A stretch of 64,000 nt of DNA, from contig NW_020194627.1 in the NCBI RefSeq assembly GCF_002865645.1, positions 434,001-498,000 on the forward strand. The letters run 5' to 3'. The DNA comes from Hyaloscypha bicolor E. Its lineage: Eukaryota; Ascomycota; Leotiomycetes; Helotiales; Hyaloscyphaceae. Numbering within the stretch: position 1 is the first letter of the stretch; each line of letters starts with the position of its first letter. The notes beneath the pieces were generated by a model. The model was not told the origin of the DNA, made no database searches, and saw nothing but the letters and a program-made list of their open reading frames with translations. Below are positions 34,358-46,949 of the stretch, piece by piece. Both the position numbers and the translations under genes were made by a program.

Positions 34358-34957
34358 ATGGCAGCACTACCGCATGTTCCGACCGCATCAAAGGAATTAC
34401 TACTCCCTGACGGTCACCATCTTTGCGAAAAGGATCAGTCAATCCCCGCCCGATCAAAGCTTGACCTCGCTATCACAACAGCAAAACACAAGCGCTCTAT
34501 ATTTTGGTCGACTTTCCCATGCTCAATGTGGTTTGAGACCAATGCGAAGGTCGAAGTCTATTGTGTCAACCACCAGAATTGCAAATTCAAGCACGAGAGA
34601 GGATGGCAGGGAGTGATTATTGGCAAGGGCATTCATGGATCCATTAACGCTCTGTTAGCTTGGTTCAAGTACAAAAACAAGGCATTAAAGACAAGTACAC
34701 CCTTGATGGGCCTATTGACTGTCTGTGCCGAGTGTCGCGGCGAACTGGATTTCTGGTATGAGGCTAATCATGTGGATCAGATCATTAACAGGACTTCTGG
34801 AAGCTTGATCCTTGGTCTATCAGACAAAGAGGTTGAAGAAGTGGCCTCTAGCAAAGCAATCATTATGGAGGGGGCGCTTATGGATATGATCGAGACAGTG
34901 GCCATAGATGGCCAATGGACGAAGTGGCACATGTTGACGCCAGTTTTCAAGAACTGA
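34358..34957 (+). CDS. Hypothetical protein with Cys/His pairs, 199 aa
   Basis: An intact single-exon frame. It contains YCVNHQNCKFKH near residue 69 and VCAECRGELDFWYE near 127; these Cys and His residues could form a zinc-binding site, which is an inference. The rest is mixed alpha/beta in appearance (KSIFWSTFPCSMWFE-like segment; GVIIGKGIHGSINALLAWFK). The C-terminus reads MIETVAIDGQWTKWHMLTPV. No RIP-type stops occur. No family is recognised. A TATA box sits at the expected distance upstream. Confidence 0.6.
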   Translation: MAALPHVPTASKELLLPDGHHLCEKDQSIPARSKLDLAITTAKHKRSIFWSTFPCSMWFETNAKVEVYCVNHQNCKFKHERGWQGVIIGKGIHGSINALLAWFKYKNKALKTSTPLMGLLTVCAECRGELDFWYEANHVDQIINRTSGSLILGLSDKEVEEVASSKAIIMEGALMDMIETVAIDGQWTKWHMLTPVFKN

Positions 34958-35145
34958 TAGATGAGCTGGACGAGGAATTGGTTCCAAGACATTCTTTTGA
35001 GTTTGAAGTTACATGTATGTTGATGTTGGAATAGTATTACTCAAAAACAGGTTTTGCAACACCGTAATACAGCCTTAATACCCGTGTCCCCTATATAGCA
35101 CAACCCGCTCGATACGGCACATCGATAGGTGGGACCCATCGTGGC

Positions 35146-35180
35146 TTGGAATACGAGAGATATTTTAGGATATTTATCCT
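35146..35180 (+). repeat. 35-bp block identical to one at 57,885
   Basis: The 35 bases beginning ttggaatacgagagat and ending ggatatttatcct are identical to 57,885-57,919. Weaker similarity continues for about 70 bp downstream (a cgaagtaacca-like and a ctttcccggag-like segment). It lies 386 bp upstream of the 2EXR start at 35,532; the other copy lies 410 bp upstream of the start at 58,295. Confidence 0.8.
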
Positions 35181-35531
35181 GTAACTGCGAAGTAACCATT
35201 TAGAATTCGTGGATCCACTTTCCCGGAGATAGGTGGGTAGATGCGGTGGATGCCTCAAACCGGTGATAGCCCTGCGCTGTCCTTGGAGCGGCCGCGTCGG
35301 AGCTGCCTGGTCGGACCAGGGCCAGCGTTGTTGCGGCATAAATACTGCACTTCTGCCCACCGAATGCTCCTCTCCTATCCACCTTCTCCAACGTACACGA
35401 TCAAAACGCCCTCCCTTAGCACCTACTTCGCAAATCGTTATCGCTAGCCCTCTACCTTTCTTATAGACATCTAATTCACTTTATTGCCAACTGCGTACGA
35501 GCGCTGCAAGTTATCTCGGCGTACATTTATA

Positions 35532-36080
35532 ATGACGATGTCAGCTACCACAATAACCCGAGATGGCTCAACGCCTACGTCCTTTCAAGACCTCTCCATC
35601 GAACTCCAATTACAGATCTGGACGTGCGCTCTCCCAGGCCCTCGAATTATCCAACTGCATTATCTGAATGGTGTCTTCTTCTTCCGTGGTGCTCCTCCTC
35701 CACTGGTACTTCACATATGCCGAGCTTCTCGAGAAGTAGGCCTCAAAGTTTTTGAGAGTATTTTTGATCTCAACGATAAGCCGATATATATTAATTTCGC
35801 TTACGACACTCTCCATCTCGCTACCAGCCCTCGGATGTGTAAGCAATTTACTAGCTTATACCCTGGAATCACAGAGAAGATCGAGTCTCTTGCGGTTGAA
35901 ATAACCTCGGAAGAGGAGCGCGAGGAGGCAGTTATCAATATTGTCACTTCACATCTCAGTAAACTTAGGGAACTCATCTTTGTCGCCGGAGGAGGAATGG
36001 AGAGGATGTTAGCAATCAAGTATCCAGAGAAAGTTATGTTTCTTGAGCCAGAACCTATGCCCGATCCCTGGCGGCATTAG
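35532..36080 (+). CDS. 2EXR-domain protein, 182 aa
   Basis: An intact frame. The start at 35,532 (MTMSATTITRDG) is preferred over the in-frame ATG at 35,484 because the 2EXR signature begins soon after: SFQDLSIELQLQIWTCALPG, then RIIQLHYLNGVFFFRGAPPP, then VLHICRASREVGLKVFES and YDTLHLAT. This is the classic order of domain start, variable strand, a C-R-x-S-R-E helix and a YDTL strand. The protein is short for the family (often 200-350 aa) and ends cleanly at PMPDPWRH. The function of 2EXR proteins is unknown. Part of its upstream region is shared with the hAT-split gene. Confidence 0.85.
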   Translation: MTMSATTITRDGSTPTSFQDLSIELQLQIWTCALPGPRIIQLHYLNGVFFFRGAPPPLVLHICRASREVGLKVFESIFDLNDKPIYINFAYDTLHLATSPRMCKQFTSLYPGITEKIESLAVEITSEEEREEAVINIVTSHLSKLRELIFVAGGGMERMLAIKYPEKVMFLEPEPMPDPWRH

Positions 36081-37030
36081 AAACCCTGGACGGAGCTTAT
36101 GTCCCACTTTAAAGGTTGTGTAGTGCGAGTTGTGCGAGCCGAGATAGTTTGTGGAGGTAGCAGGGACGATGATCAGTGAGGGCAAACATCACAGATGACG
36201 TCGTTAAGCCATTGTCAAATCTTTACTTTCTATCCTTCCTTGCTATAGGCTCTCTAAGCTTCTCTATCGTTCACTTCCGAAGATTTCCGCCCTTTCTTCC
36301 TTCTTCTCCCCTGATAACCGTTCATATACGGGAGAAAGTGCTCCCTCCATGATTGTATATATGCCCTAAGGGCGGGACGAAGTGCGGATGGTGCGGTGGG
36401 CGAGGGTGCTTCTGCTGGGCTCTGTGGAGCTCTAGCCGGACGCTGGTCTATCACACTCGGTCAGCAAAACCTATGCGAGTCAAAATAAGGAAAAGTTCAG
36501 AACTTACGCAATGTAGCAGAGCTGCGAGTCTACGTCAAGCAGATAGACAGGCAAAGTTATTTTACGACACGTTCAGCCAAGAACTTGTCGATTCCCGCTT
36601 TCTGCGTCACGTCGCAGCCATCGGCATCGAGTACCTCGCGGTAGGAAGAGCTCGTCCTCTTCTTGGTTTTGCCTACGGGCGCTCACAGCTAAGTATTTTC
36701 GGCGTACATCCAATAGTAAGGGAAATATGGTCCGTTTGTTTGGACTCGTAGGTGATCCAGGTCTCGCTGGCGTTATAAAGGCTAAGTGTCTGGTGGTGGC
36801 GACCCAAGCACATATAGCATCATTCTGATTTCATGTTTTCTAGATTTACACAGAACTATTCCTTTTTTGAACCTTCTCTAAATAAAAAGATATCCTCTTC
36901 CCTCCACTATTTGACTTCACGACAAGGATTAACAGTCTCTATCCGGAAGAGCCTGGAAGCTTCCCCCAAACTTTCAGCTTGCCTCGCTCATCAAGAGATA
37001 CTTCTTTATTACTAATCCAGATACTATCAT
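36081..37030. other. Intergenic, weak ORFs only
   Basis: A plus-strand frame at 36,353-36,751 (132 codons) and one at 36,833-37,015 (60 codons, ATG after a TATAAAG at about 36,774) are unrecognised. The second ends right at the border of the AT-rich tract. I would not call either a gene without transcript support. Confidence 0.4.
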
Positions 37031-37039
37031 AAGTTTTCC

Positions 37040-38460
37040 TCATATAGCTAATCTCATTATTAGTAATGCCTAGCTCGTTCTTGGGAATCTAGAGGAAGGG
37101 ACGAGCTGAAGTCAGAGCCTTATCTTAAACAGGATTTGCTTGGTTGGGCCAAACTACTTATATCTTTAGCCTTTTTTTCTAGATCTTGGTCTAATAAAGC
37201 CTTACCTCTATTATCGATTTGATCCGCTTGCTTGATAATCTTTGCAAACGGTAGCTATTATAGCCTATGTCCATGATTTAGGCTATAGTGAAATAATGTA
37301 GTAAATACCATAGTAAATATTATAATTATTTCTTGCATAGTATATGCGGCTTTGCTATCTGCGTTATATATAAGAAAGAATAGACCGGCCAAGCATAATT
37401 CCATGAAATAAACCCTTATAAATAGCTAGCGTATTACGATAGGGTAAAATAGGCCGCTGGGTTCGAGATTAAGTTCCATGAGTTTTAGTAAATAGGACTA
37501 ATATAATAGCCAAAGTGCTCTAAAGTAAATAGTACTAAAGATTAGAATAAAAGAAGTAATTACTAAATAGATAAGGCCTAAAGGCTATATTAGTTATATA
37601 CCTCGACTATAAACTAAAGAACAAACCTATATATATAGTATTTATAAGTACTAGTATAAAGGTTCCCTATTTATATAGCCCTAAAGCCCGTCCTCTTATT
37701 TACTTTTATCTGGCGGTTTTATTAAATATAGGGGAAAGAATAAATAGGGCTAGGAGCTCGTTAACTTCTACGAGAGTTAAAGTAATAGTCGTGAATATAT
37801 TAATTAGGATATAAGAAAAGAAGTAATTATATGCCTTTAGTAAATTCTGAGCTAGGATTACTAGGGTTAAGGTAATCTTATTTGCCAGATCTCTAATAAT
37901 AATTATAATGCTAGCTAATAGGGAAATAGTAAGAAATACCTATATAAATAAGAATATATAGTAGTAGATCTAAATATAGTTCTTAATAACTCGACGCGAA
38001 TAATGTCCTTATATATTTGCGAGCAGGCATAATGCTTCTGAGACTATAATAGTAATTAGGGCTAGTATTACGGGAAGTAAAACTCCTTAAATAACTGCTA
38101 TTAATTAACTTGGGAGTGAATCTATTTACTATAGCCATGAAACTATATTAATTAAGTACTTAATCTGAGAAAGTAATCCTATAATTATAATAGGAAATAT
38201 AAAGCCAAGTATAAGGAAGGTAATAAAGAAATAAATAATAGCTATTTGAATATATTACTACTACTAGCTAATTGAGATATTATGCCATATTATATTATTA
38301 GCTATAGTTTCCTATTTAAGCGTTTAGGTAGGGGGAACTCGTGCTTTAAGTACTAGAGTAATAAGTAGTATTAAGAGTATTCTATTAAAATAAATAAAAG
38401 CAGAGTTTATAGGAGGAAACTTATTTAGATAAAGTTAATACTACTTAATCTCGAGATTAT
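37040..38460 (-). pseudogene. RIP-degraded CSC1/OSCA-type channel (DUF221/TMEM63)
   Basis: Reading the minus strand with TAA/TAG as Gln or Trp gives the conserved core of the calcium-permeable stress-gated cation channel family in order: NSAFIYFNRI (about 38,400), then NNIIWHNISIS, then AIIYFFITFLILGFIFPIII, GVLLPVILALITIIV, LAQNLLKAYNYFFSYILI, LFILSPIFNKTAR, WGTF after a stop. After a frame change near 37,490 come GLFYPIVIR, LFIRVYFMELCLAGLFFLIY and IIIIFTMVFTTLFHYSLNHG. The C-terminal tail is polar. Family members sit in plasma or internal membranes and gate cations under osmotic stress. At least a dozen stops rule out function. The N-terminal third, expected at 38.5-39.8 kb, was not resolved. 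Confidence 0.87.
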
Positions 38461-39849
38461 ATTAAGTAATTTCTGCCCGTAAATAATAGATTAAATTAAC
38501 CTGAGGCCTAATAAATAATATAGCCGGAAGCTATAGGAAAAGCGGGAGGCATATAAATAGGCAGTTCTTTTAATATAGGTACTTTATCTAAGATAGTAAA
38601 GTAGTACTACTATTATTATTATCTCTAACTTTTTAACTAATTCTTTTTTATTAATTTACTTTCTTTATAAAGATAGTCTTAGTAGTCTTTAACTTCCTTA
38701 TTAATGTATTTTATTAGTATAGTTTTGCATATAAGTTAGAAAAATCCCGATTTATTATTACCTCATATATGCCTCTATATATATTATGAAACTATTACTT
38801 AATTATATTAATAGAGAGTTATTTCTCGGATCTCGAGATAAGAAAGAAGTATACTTTTCTATAACTATCTTACCTGAAGCTGCCCTAAAGTCTAGTATAG
38901 TCCCGGAGCTCTCCTTAGATACTATAACAGACTATAATAATAGCAAATATTATAAGTACTAGGTAAGCCTAGTATTTACCTATATATAAGAGACTAATAT
39001 TTAAAAAGCTTAAGTAATCTAGTTCTCTAATACCTCCAAGTTAGTTCCTGCTATTAATAATATTTAATAAAAGAAGAATTAGTAGTATTATTAGCCCGAG
39101 TAAAGCGAAAATCCTTAGTATAATCTATATATATTAGTTAAAGAAGTAGTTTTCGAATCCAGATATATATTTTAAATTAGGATCCGGTATTAGTGAGAAA
39201 AGTATTCGTATATATAATAAAGTTAGTTTCTATTTCGAATCCGGAATTTAATATACTTATTAGTAGTTATTTATTAGTATAATTCTCTTTAAAATAAATT
39301 ATATTATTTACTAGTACCCGGAAAATTTCTATTTTAGAAATAAATATACCATAATCCCTAATCCAAGAATTACTCCTAATATTATAAGGAATACCAAAAA
39401 AGTGCCTAATAACTTGCCCTAAGCCTTCTGTGCTTTTCCCGTAACCTAATTAAAGATATTATTAATGCTATTATTTATGATTATAAGTAATAATATAAGT
39501 AAATAAGAATAAAAATAATAATAAAACGAATCTATAGGCGAACTATAGTCTAAAGGAAAGAAGTTAGGATAGCTTTCTAAAAGAATATTTAATCTTAAAT
39601 TATTAAACGAGTAAGTCTATCTATATTATAAATATAGCGGTTATTATATTATCCGGATCTTATATCCTAATAATTACTAGGCTATCCGGATCTTATATCT
39701 TTTAATAACTTATCTAGTAATTATAAAATTAGGAATAGTAGTAAATTTCAAGCTACTGGGAATAATTACTCTTCTAGTAATTTTTTAATAATATATATAG
39801 GTATGGGTTATATATTATTTATTATATTACTATTTGGGTTTGTATTTAG
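38461..39849 (-). other. AT-rich, probably 5' part of the channel remnant and/or another membrane gene
   Basis: A minus-strand membrane segment LGTFLVFLIILGVILGLGIM is readable near 39,400-39,330, followed by a basic residue patch. Whether it is the N-terminus of the DUF221 remnant or part of a separate gene is unclear. The rest is too degraded. Confidence 0.3.
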
Positions 39850-39869
39850 ATAAATAATATTAGGTAGCT

Positions 39870-40531
39870 CTAATTAAAGTAAGTTTTAGTATCTAGCTAA
39901 AATTTCATAAAATTTGAGTTTCCTACTAATATAAATAATATCTAAGTAATTATTCCTACTCTAGTATTTAGAGCTCTAAGTCCGAGATTTCACTTTTATT
40001 ATCTATATTTATAATTTGCATACCCAGATCTATAATATCCTTATTTTTAGTTTCTACTTTATTTAACTAATTAGAATTATTATTAGAAGCTTAACTTTCC
40101 TCTTTATTAGACTTGTCTTTGCCTAGATCTTTATTATTATTATCTAAACCTTTAATATCCTTATTTTCTGCTTACTTTTTATTGGATTCGTCTCTATTAA
40201 GGCCTTTTTCAAAATCCATAATCTTTATACCCTTGCGTTTAATATCCTTATCTTTGGTTTCTTCTTTATACTTATTAATATAGTTATTATCTTCTGACTC
40301 TAATAGTAAAGTATTATTATTAGTAAGAAACCTTAAAGTCATATGATTTCTAAGACCTTTGGGGCCTACCTATAGGTCTACTATTAAGACATCTGGTTTA
40401 TTTATATTACTAATAATGAGACGTAGTACTATTATATTAGTATGCTCTTAGTGGAACTAAAACGGCAGCCTATCTTTAGTACTAAGCCCTGCTTGAACTA
40501 GTAGTATCTTGAGGTTAATTAAGTAATCCAT
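39870..40531 (-). pseudogene. RIP-degraded Asn/Lys/Asp-rich protein
   Basis: Minus-strand frame from ATG at 40,531 (MDYLINLKILLVQAGLSTKD). It reads RLPF, a Gln-type stop, EHTNIIVLRLIISNINKPDV, VGPKGLRNHMTLRFLTNNN, then a low-complexity tail with repeated KDKDI/ NKDI words (about 40,290-40,020). Stops occur only at Gln-type positions for about 500 bp. The fold and function are unknown. Confidence 0.4.
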
Positions 40532-40977
40532 ATTAAACTTTGTAATATTAACTAATAAATGCCCCCTTTTCTTCTATACTCGCTTTTTATTATAGAGATT
40601 ATTCTATTTAAATAAAATATCTCTATTTACGAGTAAAAATTTAAGACTACTATTATTAAACCGGGCTTGTAGTAAATTATTAATATAATGCCACGAGTAA
40701 CTATATCCTTCCATAATGCTCTATAGCTTATAGAGTACCTCTTGCTTTAATAACGCTTCTATTCATAAAACTTGTTGCTTTGCCCATAGTCTGAGGTTAT
40801 AGGAACTATTATTGTGGTAAACCATATCTTGGAGAGATGGATTAGCTACTATAAGGATTTGAGCTCTGCTTAGGTTAGAAATAAAGAGAAGAAAATATTT
40901 TAATCTTGACTATTTTTGTATTTTGGTTTTGGATATTAAATATTCTATATAATATTAGTACGATTATTAATAGGTGG

Positions 40978-41131
40978 CCCTCAACTTCAGGTATTATTAC
41001 TACTAGTGGGTTTATCTAGGAGGCACTAAACTCTAGGGCGGGTTCGGGATCGGTTACTGCCGGTAGTGCCCTCAACTTCAGGTGTTATTACTACTAGTGG
41101 GTCTATTAGAAGGCGCTAAACTTTCGGGTAG
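40978..41131. repeat. Direct repeat of about 60 bp, period 91 bp
   Basis: Copies at 40,978-41,038 and 41,069-41,131 share ccctcaacttcaggt, then tattactactagtgggt, then ggcrctaaact. They differ by several substitutions, mostly C/T and G/A as expected after RIP. A GC-richer patch lies between them. Confidence 0.8.
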
Positions 41132-41299
41132 CATTTAATAATTCGGGATTTATCCCGTTATTGGCCCTTAGATTAATCCGGACCTCTTGGAGGTACGACT
41201 GCTAATTTAAGTCAACCGCACCGGTGCGTTATTACTAGCGTGACCTTAATATTGGCCATCCAAGGTAGGGCCGAAATCATTACCTTTACTTTCTACTAG

Positions 41300-42400
41300 C
41301 TATCCGCAATGCCTCTACCCGCCTCTACCGCAGTAAATAGCATCCTATAATAATAGTAACTGACTGAAATACTAATATGGGTTTTGATTAGCGGCTGGAG
41401 AGCTTGCTTGCCTCAGAAGCTTTCTCTGACCTCACATTCTTATACTAGGTAGGTTGAGGAATTATATATCCGTATTAGAAAGAAGAATAAGGATGTGTCC
41501 GTTCTATATATCTTAAATTTCAAAATTCAGAACCCGCGTCTACCCACTAACCTATCTCCTTTATAGATAACCTATCCAGAGCCACGATATTCGCTCCTGT
41601 ATTTTCCGCAATTTATTTCCCGAGCGCTCTCATAGCCTTACCCATATTCATTAACTAGCGCAAAAGCTTCATATGATTAGATCTTACTATATATAACTCC
41701 GACTATATTATCTGATATTGCCCCTTTACTATTACTAGCTCCCTGGTATAGTTAGTCGTTGGCCCCGGCTTGGGAGGCTAGAGTACCTTTTCACTTCTTG
41801 TAACCTACTATCTATTAGTAAGCATTAAAAGAATAGTGCAGTAACTCACGTATCTTGGAGTTTCATGATCTTCCTGGTGTCTTGAATTACGTTCAAGTCC
41901 TCGAGGGATAACATGTGAATTTGCGGAGCAGGCTGACTTGTCGGAAAAGGCTCGTTATCTGGATTCGGTAATGGCTTTTGGTTATTTGCGGCGGGGGTTT
42001 GGCCGCTCTGAGGTATCACGATAATGCTGTCGTTAGGGTTTGCTAGGGAATGCGGGTCCGTGGCCCTATTTAGCGTGCCCGTATTCGAGAAGAGTATTTG
42101 GTCCTAGAGATTAAAATCCGAGTGAGCTATTTGAATGTTAATTGCAGATGCCATGCCGTTCAAAATCTCATCCCAGGTATTATTACTCGTAGAGTTCTTT
42201 ATGGCGTTATTTGCGATTAATGCGGTATTATTACTGTGTACGCAAGACCTAAATATAAGGTTTAGCTGTGGCGTTGAAGTTTGGAGGCTTTGCGAAAGAG
42301 AGGTTTAGTGAACGTAACTCGCTAAAGGTAACGCCATCCGATAACAGATGGTCTAACCTCTATAGAGCAAGCCCCGCCAGATACACGTGCAGGGGTCTTG
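41300..42400 (-). pseudogene. RIP-degraded unidentified gene with an intron
   Basis: The minus strand reads SNNTALIANNAIKNSTSNNT, WDEILNGMASAINIQIAHSD, IVIPQSGQTPAANNQKPLPN and LSLEDLNVIQDT. A GTGAGT donor then opens a short intron (about 41,852-41,814, acceptor ctaatag). After it the frame resumes with QMQLV-type polar sequence, MNMGKAMRALGK and IAENTGANIVALDRLSIKEI. Stops are again Gln-type. The preserved splice signals show this was a spliced protein-coding gene. No domain is recognised. Confidence 0.42.
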
Positions 42401-42707
42401 GATTCTACTATTACGAACTTCCGTTAGACTTTGGGATGATTTTGTTAGCGGTGGCCAACCCCCTGAGCTACTAAAGAACCACGCAAGAAGTTACTATATG
42501 GCCAACTACCAAAGTCGGAATAGGGGGTTTCTTGTGCCTAACCAAGCTCCCTCCCCCACTAGTACCCCTATTGGCGAATCCCTAGCGGCAGGCTAGAAAC
42601 CCTAAGGTAGAGCTTCTTTAGTATAGTCTGACCCCGGGTTCTTCTCTCGATTATATATTCAGTCCACGAACCTCGCTCCGGGTTAGACGCCACAGTTCAA
42701 GCCAGCC

Positions 42708-43030
42708 ATGTCTAATTAATGACTCGCCTGGAAGGATATTAAGTACTTAATACTAATTAGTACCCGATATAAGCTGCCAAGGGCTATACTCGAGGAGCTC
42801 ACAGATGCTTTTAATAAGAATAACCAGAGTAATAATCGGAAAAGATCTTCTATTATAGTAAGAATAAAATTGAGATCTCTGGGCCTGTTAGGTAAACCGA
42901 AATATTAGTATAGTAACTCTCTCTATTTCTCTTGAGCTAATTATAAGTATAGCTAATATTAGACTTCTAGTAATACTAGCGAATTTGAGAGATCTGGGAC
43001 TACTAAATTAATAGAGAGGTTCATATAATA
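42708..43030 (+). pseudogene. RIP-degraded short plus-strand gene, possible helix-turn-helix
   Basis: From ATG at 42,708 (MSN followed by Gln- and Trp/Arg-type stops) the frame reads LAWKDIKYLILISTRYKLPR, AILEELTDAFNKNNQSNNRK, RSSIIVRIKLRSLGLLGKPK, then more Gln-type stops. The helical, basic character suggests a DNA-binding segment, but this is an inference. It is divergent from the preceding minus-strand remnant. Confidence 0.35.
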
Positions 43031-46000
43031 CTTTATTCTATCTTTATAAAGCTAATTATATTAATAGTTAGTATTAGACTTCTAATAAAGCCCGCGAAAT
43101 CACCTCAAGAATCTTAATAGACCTATATTCCCCTGCCTATAGGAGATCCTGTTTCTTATATATAGCAAGATACTAATATTTAGTTAGGTATAATATGACT
43201 AGAGTTTGCCCGAGTTAGGTTTCTTCCTCCTACTTTATCCTCTCGTTACAGATGCTTAATACTATATAGCTAACTCCCAAATGCCCGGATATTACAAAGA
43301 CTTATGCTTAGTACTACTATGGCCCACAATACTTGGGGCAAATAGTATTTTGAAACTAAAATATATAAAGAAAGATAAACTTGTATTATAATAATATATA
43401 AACTATTTTACGAGTTAAAGACCAAGCTCGTTTTAATTAAATATACTAGAGTCTATACCTATAAGAGGAGATAGCAAGGGCTAGGGCATTCAAAATATAA
43501 TATATTAAATATAGGTATGCGATCTATAGAAATATATATTTAAATTATATAATTGCTTTCACTTAATATATAATAACCCTTAATAGCTAGCTAGCGGTTA
43601 ATTTATAGAGTAATTATTAACTTTATTATTATAACTGCACTTTGTGGATAGGTTAACTATAGCCCTATAAGGTGGTACTAATAGATAATTAACCAAAATG
43701 CGAGTTGAGGAAATCGAGTAATTACTAGGGAAGTATATATATAGAAAGTAATCCGAATTCTGTTTATAAGAAGCACTACTTAGAGAATAGGAGGAATTTC
43801 AGATTTATTACCTAGTTTACTACTTTAAGCAAAAAAACCCCTTTTTAATATCTTAGTAAATTCATTATATAAGCGCTTTTATTTATATATATAAAGCTAG
43901 CTATTAACTAATTCCAGGTAATTACTACTTATTATAAGATATATAAAGGAAGGTTAACATGGGATTTCTTATAAGACTTCTACTTGAGAGTAGAAGTAGT
44001 AAAAAACTATACTCGAAGGCTAGAGAAGAATCTATATAATACTTAAATAACTATTTACTAGTACTAATCTTTACTTACTAAGTATATAGTATCTCTAGCT
44101 ACTAGCTAGGAAACACTTAATAGAAAGTAACTAGACTATTAAGTATATTAGGAAGCCCTTATATTTAAAATAGAGAGATATAGAGAAATAATAGAATTAC
44201 TTGACTATATATTTCAGGATACTATATGAAATAATAAGGTTACGAATTTTCTTAGTAGTTAGTATGTAATAGCCACTAAACTTAAAGCCTACTAAGTAGT
44301 TCCGAAACTTAATAGTTCCCTAATAGAGAGTTCTCTAACTAGGAAGACTTTAATAGAAACAGGTACACTTACTTCTATAGGCTAGTAGAGTAAGTTAATA
44401 TAATAACAATAAATATTAGCTCTTCCCAAGTCTTACTAACTAGGTAAGTATAAGAAATAGACTACTACTCTTGTTTATAATACTAAAATATTAAATAATT
44501 CTCAGCCTAATTACACTAGCTCTACCTATAGGTTTTCATTTATAATTACTCGATTACAGAATGTTTCTGGCAGTACCGGATTTATTTAGGCACAAAATAG
44601 TAAGCTAGAATTGTTTTTAAGAAAATTTCCAGGTATAACCTAGAATAGTTATTAATTAAATAGGCTATATTAATGGGCGGACGGGCTCTTTTATAAAGGA
44701 TATTTGGCCCTCGATATTTTCTTAATAAGAGGCTATAGAGTATTATTACTAATAGTAATTCGAAATAAAGTTTTTATCTAAAATTAATATTAAATTACTA
44801 AGGCTCACGTAATTAAGTATTCCCATTTCCTAATCTTATATTTTATTTTAACTATTATATATAAGTATTTCTATACCCTCTTTTTACTTTACCTTTTATT
44901 AAATGACCTTTCTTGTCTCTACGGAAGGCCTGCCTTTTATCCAAGTTTATTATATAAGGAGAAGTTATAATAGTAATAATGACTTCCCTCTTTCTAGTAA
45001 GAAAAGCTACTATAAACTAAGTATCTAGGAAATCCCAATAATACCGGCCTTAGCGAAACTTAAAGAGATAGTAATATATATACTTTAATATAAAGTTAGT
45101 ACTTTATAAATAGAGGGCATTATATAGTAATGAGTCTAGTTATTTAGTTCACCTATTAACTTCTTTTCTTAGCTACCTCATCTCAATTATAAGTTATTTA
45201 TTAGCTTTTGACTAGCTACTATTCTTTAATAGTCAGAGTAGCCTTTAGTCCTAGTAAAGTATAATAACCTAATTTGAATCTAATATTATATGTCTACTTC
45301 CTTTTCCTATATATACTTGAAATTAAATAAGGCCAGGTTAATTAGGGATATCTTAACTATTAGGTTCAAGTAATCTTTCTAGGTTAAGAGTACTTTCTCT
45401 TACTATCCTACTATATATAAGGATACCGAGTATTAATAAACTTAATTATTAGATTCGTCTCTATAATAGGTTAATATTAATTCTTGAACTATCTCCGTAA
45501 TAGCTCTAGCTCGCAAAACAAAATCCTCTTATAAGCCTATTAGTTAGAATTAAAGAGCTTACTAGGGAGTTAGGCCACTTCTATTAAGAGATTTAATTTT
45601 ACTATAAAGGCGGCTTTGAGAACCTGTAATAGCTATACAAATCTATATATAATGTCTCTTAGTAGCTCTTTATTACTCATTACCTTAATTAAGATATTAG
45701 CTATTTAGATAAGATTATAGCCTAGCTTCGGAATATACTAGAGGTATCTAAGTAACGTGAGCGTAAGGCAAAAAAGACTTGAATGGAATTCTGGAAGATA
45801 AATAATATTATATAAGAATATAAAGGAGACTTAATCTAAATATATTACGGGGTATAGCGAAATTAATATTTTAAAATAGAGTTCTTAGAGTTAGGGTACT
45901 ACTTTCTTATTCTATTTATTATTATCTATTTACTTATTATAAGGAGCCTACTAATTATATAATAGACTCTAATTTTACTTAATAATAGAAGTATTCCGGT

Positions 46001-46940
46001 TAGCTTAGTAAATATTAGTAAATCTACTATTAATTTCTATTTTTGTTTTATATTATTTAAAGTTTTATATATAGTTATAATAAATAAACATAATTAAGAT
46101 AACTAGCTATAAGTTTATAATTAATTAGTTAGGGTTTCTCGTAATTAGAGCATTACTCGTAATAATATCCTAGAAGCTAGTAAGTATTATTATTTAAGCA
46201 AATGGTTTGAGAATTATTATAATAGTAATAGTACTAATACCATGGCATGGTTATCTATAATAAGAAGGCTCAATAGTAAAATCTTTAAAAATAGTTAATT
46301 ATTTACTAAGAAGTAATAATTCTAAACTATATAATACTATAAAGAGAATTCGCCTCTAGCGAACTATTAATTACTATACAGGCGAGATTTATCTTTTCCT
46401 AGTAGAAATAATTTAACCTGAGGTATAAGTATACTCGAAGTTTGCAGATATATAAAGATAATTATTAGTTATAAATAGAGGAACTCACTAGGTAATTACC
46501 TTCTTATTAAAGAATAATAGTTAGACCGAGTAAGAGCTATAGATACCTAAATTAGTACCATACCATTATCCTATTAATTATAGAAGCAGGCAGATACTAG
46601 TAATATTAGTAATATTAGTAATATTAGTACAAGCAATAGAACTATTAGATATATAGTGAGTGCGGGGTCTATATATTAGTGGTATAGCCTAAGTGAGGCT
46701 CGAAGCCTCATATTATATACTGGAACTAATAGTAATAATAAAAGTATTAGGGACTACTTCTAAGAAAATTCTAATTATTAGATATTTAACGAGACCCGTA
46801 TAATAGGGAAATTTCCTCATATTATAGTAACTAGTCTAATAATTCATCTCACCAAAGTCGCTTCCCTTACTTTACTAAAAGGCAACCCTAAGCTCTAATT
46901 CCAAATTACCAAGTAAGGGAATTATAGTATTTACTCTTTA
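43031..46940. other. AT-rich RIP tract, nothing identifiable
   Basis: Nearly 4 kb of AT-rich DNA in which I find no frame that stays coherent on either strand for more than about 60 codons, even when Gln-type stops are read through. A short tandem of tagtaatat (three copies, about 46,597-46,628) is present. Confidence 0.5.
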
Positions 46941-46949
46941 TACTTAATA

